Positions 5,563-8,398 of a stretch of 8,398 nt of DNA are shown here, piece by piece. Every line of letters begins with the position of its first letter. Within the stretch, counting starts at the first letter, position 1. The notes below the pieces were generated by a model. It did not search any database. It had not been told where the DNA came from and worked only from the letters and a program-made list of their open reading frames with translations. The translations under genes were made by a program, and so were the position numbers. Source of the DNA: an uncultured bacterium (GTDB lineage: Bacteria > Cyanobacteriota > Vampirovibrionia > Gastranaerophilales > Gastranaerophilaceae); contig CAPYQR010000066.1 in NCBI GenBank assembly GCA_948742005.1, forward strand, positions 1 through 8,398, read 5' to 3'.

Positions 5563-8316
5563 ATGAAAGCAATTAAAAAATTACTGGTTATTTTTGCGAT
5601 TTTTTTACTGAATTTAAACTGCACTTTTGCTCTTGAAAAAGATATGAGCGTAAATACCTTGCCATCAGGACAAAAGGTAATTGTTAAAGAAATCCATGAT
5701 AATAACATCGTCAAAATCGACACCTGGATTAACACAGGCTCAATCAACGAAGACGACAAAACAAACGGAATCAGCCATTTTTTAGAACATTTATTTTTTA
5801 AAGGCACACAAAAAAACCCAACAGGAACTTTCGATAAAATCCTTGATTCCAAAGGGGCAACAGTAAACGCCGCAACAAGCAAAGATTACACACATTATTA
5901 CATCGAAATCCCAAGCGCTGATTTTGATTTAGCACTTGACCTGCACGCTGATATGCTTTTAAATCCCATGATTCCAAGAAAAGAATTAGAACGCGAGCGC
6001 CCTGTCGTCATTGAAGAAATTTCAAAAACAAAAGACAGCCCCGCAAACAGAATGTTTGATAATCTTTACACTTTAATCTACGAAAAATCAAACCACCCCT
6101 ACAAAAGAACCGTAATCGGCAAAAAAGAAATCATTCAAAACGTTACAAGGGAAGAAATTCTAAATTATTACAACAAATTCTACACCCCTGATGCTTTTAC
6201 AACCGTAATTGTCGGAGATGTTAACAGCGCGCAGGCGTTAAAAAAAGTTGAAAATGCATTTAATAACAACAATCCAAAAAATCAAAATTCGCAAAATTCT
6301 CTCAACAGCGATAAAAACCAAAAAAACAAACCCAAACAAACGGGACAAACCACAAAAAGCCCGCTTTATTCAAAACAAGTCAAAATAAAATACCCTAAAG
6401 TAAAACCCCTGACAGGAATTGAAGAAAAAATCGACACAATGGACGTTAATAAAACCCATTTAATGATTGGTTTTCTTGCTCCAAAGTTTTCAGACGACAA
6501 AGAAACCTACCCGCTTGATGTTTTATCAACAATTTTAACAACAGGTAAAAGCTCAATCCTAAATCAAAAAATAAAAGAAGAAAAAGATTTAGTCCGCTCA
6601 ATTTCAAGCGGAAACTATTCTCAAAAAGACAGCGGGATTTTTTACATCTACGCAACAATTGACCCGCAACGCGAAAAACAGGCAAAAGATGAAATAATTA
6701 AAGAAATAAAAAAAATCCAACAAGGAATTTTAAGCGATTCTGCTGTTTCAAAAGCCAAAAATCAAATAAAAACGGATACTTATTACGCACGTGAATCAAT
6801 TTCAAACATAGCAGAAGAACTCGGTTACAGCTACACTTTTTCATCCGGAAACGAAAATTATTACGATAATTACTTAAAAAATATCGAAAAAGTTACAAAA
6901 CAAGACATAATTAATGCGGCAAATAAATATTTAACGACAGATAAATACGCGCTTTCAATTGTTCGCGGAAATAATTTCAAAGAAATATCAGATGTTAAAA
7001 AAGATTCAAATTCAGATTGCACAAACAACAAATTAATTGAACAAAAAGAAAACACAAAAAAAGTTCTTCTTGAAAACGGTGCAAATTTAATCACCAAAAA
7101 GAAAACAACAAACTCAATTATTGCTTTTGATATTTCAATCAAAGGCTCAAAAGCAATTGAAAAAGTTCCCGCAAGCGCACTTTTAGCAGCGGCTGCTGCA
7201 ACTCACGGAAGTGAAAATTATACAAACACACAATTTGCGCAATTTTTAGATGAAAACGGAATTAAACTCGGGGTTTCGTCTTCAAACGATGTTTTTTCAA
7301 TTTCTATGCAGGTTACAAAAAACAATCTGGACAAAGCCTTTACAGTTCTTGACGAAGTTTTAAATAAACCCGTGTTTCCTGATTCTGAAATAGAAAAAAT
7401 CAAAACAAGAAAAATTAAAGACCTGAAATCAATCTCCGATACTCCCTCAAGGTTTGTTTTTGACGAATTTAAAAAACTGGCATTCAAAGACACAATTTAC
7501 GGACAAAATTCAACATTTATTTTAAACAATATTGAAAAGGTCAAAAGAGAGGATATTGTTGATTTTTATTCAAGAGTTATAAACCCCTGCAACATGTCTA
7601 TTTCTGTAGTTGGGGATGTTGATGAAGATTTTGTTGCTCAAAAATTTAATGAAATAATTAAACCTTGCGATAAAGAAAATTGCAGCAAATTTTCCTTTAA
7701 AACCCAAAAATTCACTCCCTACAAACCGCAAAATAACATTGAAACAACGATATACAAAAATGAAGTCCAAGCAAACTGGCTGGCTTTAGGTTATAAAACC
7801 TGCGGAACATTAAGCGAAAAAGACCGCAAAGACATTGCTGTCTTGAATGTCATTAACGCAATTTTAGGCGAGGGTATGTCAAGCAGATTATTCACAAAAT
7901 TAAGAGAAGAAAAAGGTCTTGCATACAGTGTCGGTTCAAATTTAAGCGCAAATATTTTAGACGGCGTTTTTATGGCATACATCGGAACAAATTCCAATGG
8001 AATTGAACAAGCAAAACAAGGAATTTTGGATGAATTTGAAATCTTAAAAAAAGAAATGGTAACAACACAAGAATTAAATGATGCCAAAAACAAAATAATG
8101 GGTCAATTTTTACTCTCTTTAGAAACCAACATGGCAGAAGCCGACCTTTTGAGTTCTTATGATGTTTTAGGCAGAAATTTAAATGCTTTAGAGGAGTATA
8201 AAAAATTAATCCTTGAAACCACACAAAGTGACATAATCGAAACCGCAAACAGATATTTCTCACAACCTTATATTTATACGGTCGTAAAAGAAAAACCGCA
8301 GCAGGGAAAAAATTAA
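5563..8316 (+). CDS. Exported M16 family zinc metallopeptidase, fused two-half form
   Basis: I prefer the ATG at 5563 (917 aa) over the in-frame ATG at 5551 (921 aa), because GGGGA lies 5 nt before it and predicted transcription starts at about 5552. Numbering here counts from 5551. A signal peptide (MKAIKK, hydrophobic core, cut after CTFA at 27) sends it to the periplasm or outside. The N-half has the inverted zinc motif HFLEH (76-80) and the third ligand Glu156 in VVIEEI, 76 residues on as in M16 enzymes. Its second domain (about 296-470) is non-catalytic. The C-half (about 503-910) repeats the two-domain fold but lacks HxxEH; it carries SSRLFTKLREEKGLAYSVGS (777-796), the conserved substrate-binding Arg/Tyr region. 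One active plus one inactive half in a single chain resembles PqqL/pitrilysin-type clamshell proteases that degrade small peptides. An Asn/Gln/Lys-rich insert at 236-275 is unusual. The lipobox test fails: Asn precedes Cys24. Its substrate is unknown. Confidence 0.92.
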   Translation: MKAIKKLLVIFAIFLLNLNCTFALEKDMSVNTLPSGQKVIVKEIHDNNIVKIDTWINTGSINEDDKTNGISHFLEHLFFKGTQKNPTGTFDKILDSKGATVNAATSKDYTHYYIEIPSADFDLALDLHADMLLNPMIPRKELERERPVVIEEISKTKDSPANRMFDNLYTLIYEKSNHPYKRTVIGKKEIIQNVTREEILNYYNKFYTPDAFTTVIVGDVNSAQALKKVENAFNNNNPKNQNSQNSLNSDKNQKNKPKQTGQTTKSPLYSKQVKIKYPKVKPLTGIEEKIDTMDVNKTHLMIGFLAPKFSDDKETYPLDVLSTILTTGKSSILNQKIKEEKDLVRSISSGNYSQKDSGIFYIYATIDPQREKQAKDEIIKEIKKIQQGILSDSAVSKAKNQIKTDTYYARESISNIAEELGYSYTFSSGNENYYDNYLKNIEKVTKQDIINAANKYLTTDKYALSIVRGNNFKEISDVKKDSNSDCTNNKLIEQKENTKKVLLENGANLITKKKTTNSIIAFDISIKGSKAIEKVPASALLAAAAATHGSENYTNTQFAQFLDENGIKLGVSSSNDVFSISMQVTKNNLDKAFTVLDEVLNKPVFPDSEIEKIKTRKIKDLKSISDTPSRFVFDEFKKLAFKDTIYGQNSTFILNNIEKVKREDIVDFYSRVINPCNMSISVVGDVDEDFVAQKFNEIIKPCDKENCSKFSFKTQKFTPYKPQNNIETTIYKNEVQANWLALGYKTCGTLSEKDRKDIAVLNVINAILGEGMSSRLFTKLREEKGLAYSVGSNLSANILDGVFMAYIGTNSNGIEQAKQGILDEFEILKKEMVTTQELNDAKNKIMGQFLLSLETNMAEADLLSSYDVLGRNLNALEEYKKLILETTQSDIIETANRYFSQPYIYTVVKEKPQQGKN

Positions 8317-8327
8317 AAATAAATTTT

Positions 8328-8357
8328 GAAAAATTCGGACATTTGTCCAATTTTTTC
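8328..8357 (+). terminator. Rho-independent terminator after the M16 protease gene
   Basis: GGAC (8337-8340), loop ATTT and GTCC (8345-8348) form the core. The stem extends by seven A:T pairs (AAAAATT at 8329-8335 with AATTTTT at 8349-8355) past one bulged C (8336), and a run of six T ends at 8356. It starts 12 nt after the stop codon. The flanking A-tract makes the structure potentially bidirectional, serving also a convergent gene beyond the window. The last 41 bp of the window show nothing else. Confidence 0.75.
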
Positions 8358-8398
8358 GATTTGTCAAAAAATTTACAAAAATTAATAAACCACGGAAA

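Noticed and set aside
7970..8350. A 126-codon open frame on the minus strand opposite the 3' end of the protease gene.
   Set aside because: It lies antisense to strongly conserved M16 residues, crosses the terminator hairpin, and its translation is a Phe/Leu-rich shadow of Lys/Glu/Asn-rich coding DNA. The other long antisense frames opposite the phosphohexomutase and protease genes were dismissed for the same reason.
1..8398. tRNA/rRNA genes, CRISPR arrays, insertion sequences or phage genes.
   Set aside because: No cloverleaf-like segments, regularly spaced repeats, transposase/integrase motifs or terminal inverted repeats were found; coding style looks uniform across the window, giving no sign of recent transfer.

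Overview
The window is AT-rich, gene-dense DNA from a diderm (two-membrane) bacterium. My best guess is the non-photosynthetic cyanobacterial sister lineage (Vampirovibrionia/Melainabacteria, e.g. gut Gastranaerophilales). The base composition, an Mla-type lipid transporter whose permease has a GGAK-x-VG signature like that of cyanobacterial/plastid TGD1-type MlaE, and exported proteins with RL-x-R-[IL]-E-x-x-[VI]-F repeats all fit this. The assignment is inference; no rRNA or tRNA is present to settle it.

Layout. Left end, minus strand: a two-gene operon for an MlaE-type permease (378-1175) followed by an MlaF-type ATPase (1-366, cut by the window edge). A 131-bp divergent promoter region (1176-1306) separates it from the plus-strand genes. 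These are a stand-alone protein made of six Clp N-terminal half-repeats, i.e. three Clp_N domains and no AAA+ ATPase (1307-2758); a 38-codon predicted membrane peptide gene (2827-2943); a phosphomannomutase/phosphoglucomutase (3026-4549); an exported three-repeat protein with a C-terminal membrane helix (4608-5480); and a full-length exported M16 zinc protease (5563-8316). An intrinsic terminator follows the protease. No stretch over 300 bp lacks a gene, and I see no mobile element, CRISPR array, tRNA or rRNA.

How it fits together. The theme is the cell envelope: lipid trafficking (Mla), sugar-phosphate supply for surface polysaccharides, a secreted repeat protein and a periplasmic/secreted peptidase. 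The Clp_N protein is probably a partner or modulator of the Clp protease. The plus-strand genes do not look like one tight operon, because each has its own -10-like element.

The most unusual signal concerns translation starts. For the 38-codon gene, the repeat-protein gene, the Clp_N gene and mlaE, a TATAAT-like -10 box ends only 6-7 nt before the ATG and no Shine-Dalgarno sequence is visible, so the mRNAs should begin at or next to the start codon (leaderless). The phosphohexomutase gene contrasts with them: it has a -10 about 34 nt upstream and a strong GGGAGG ribosome-binding site.
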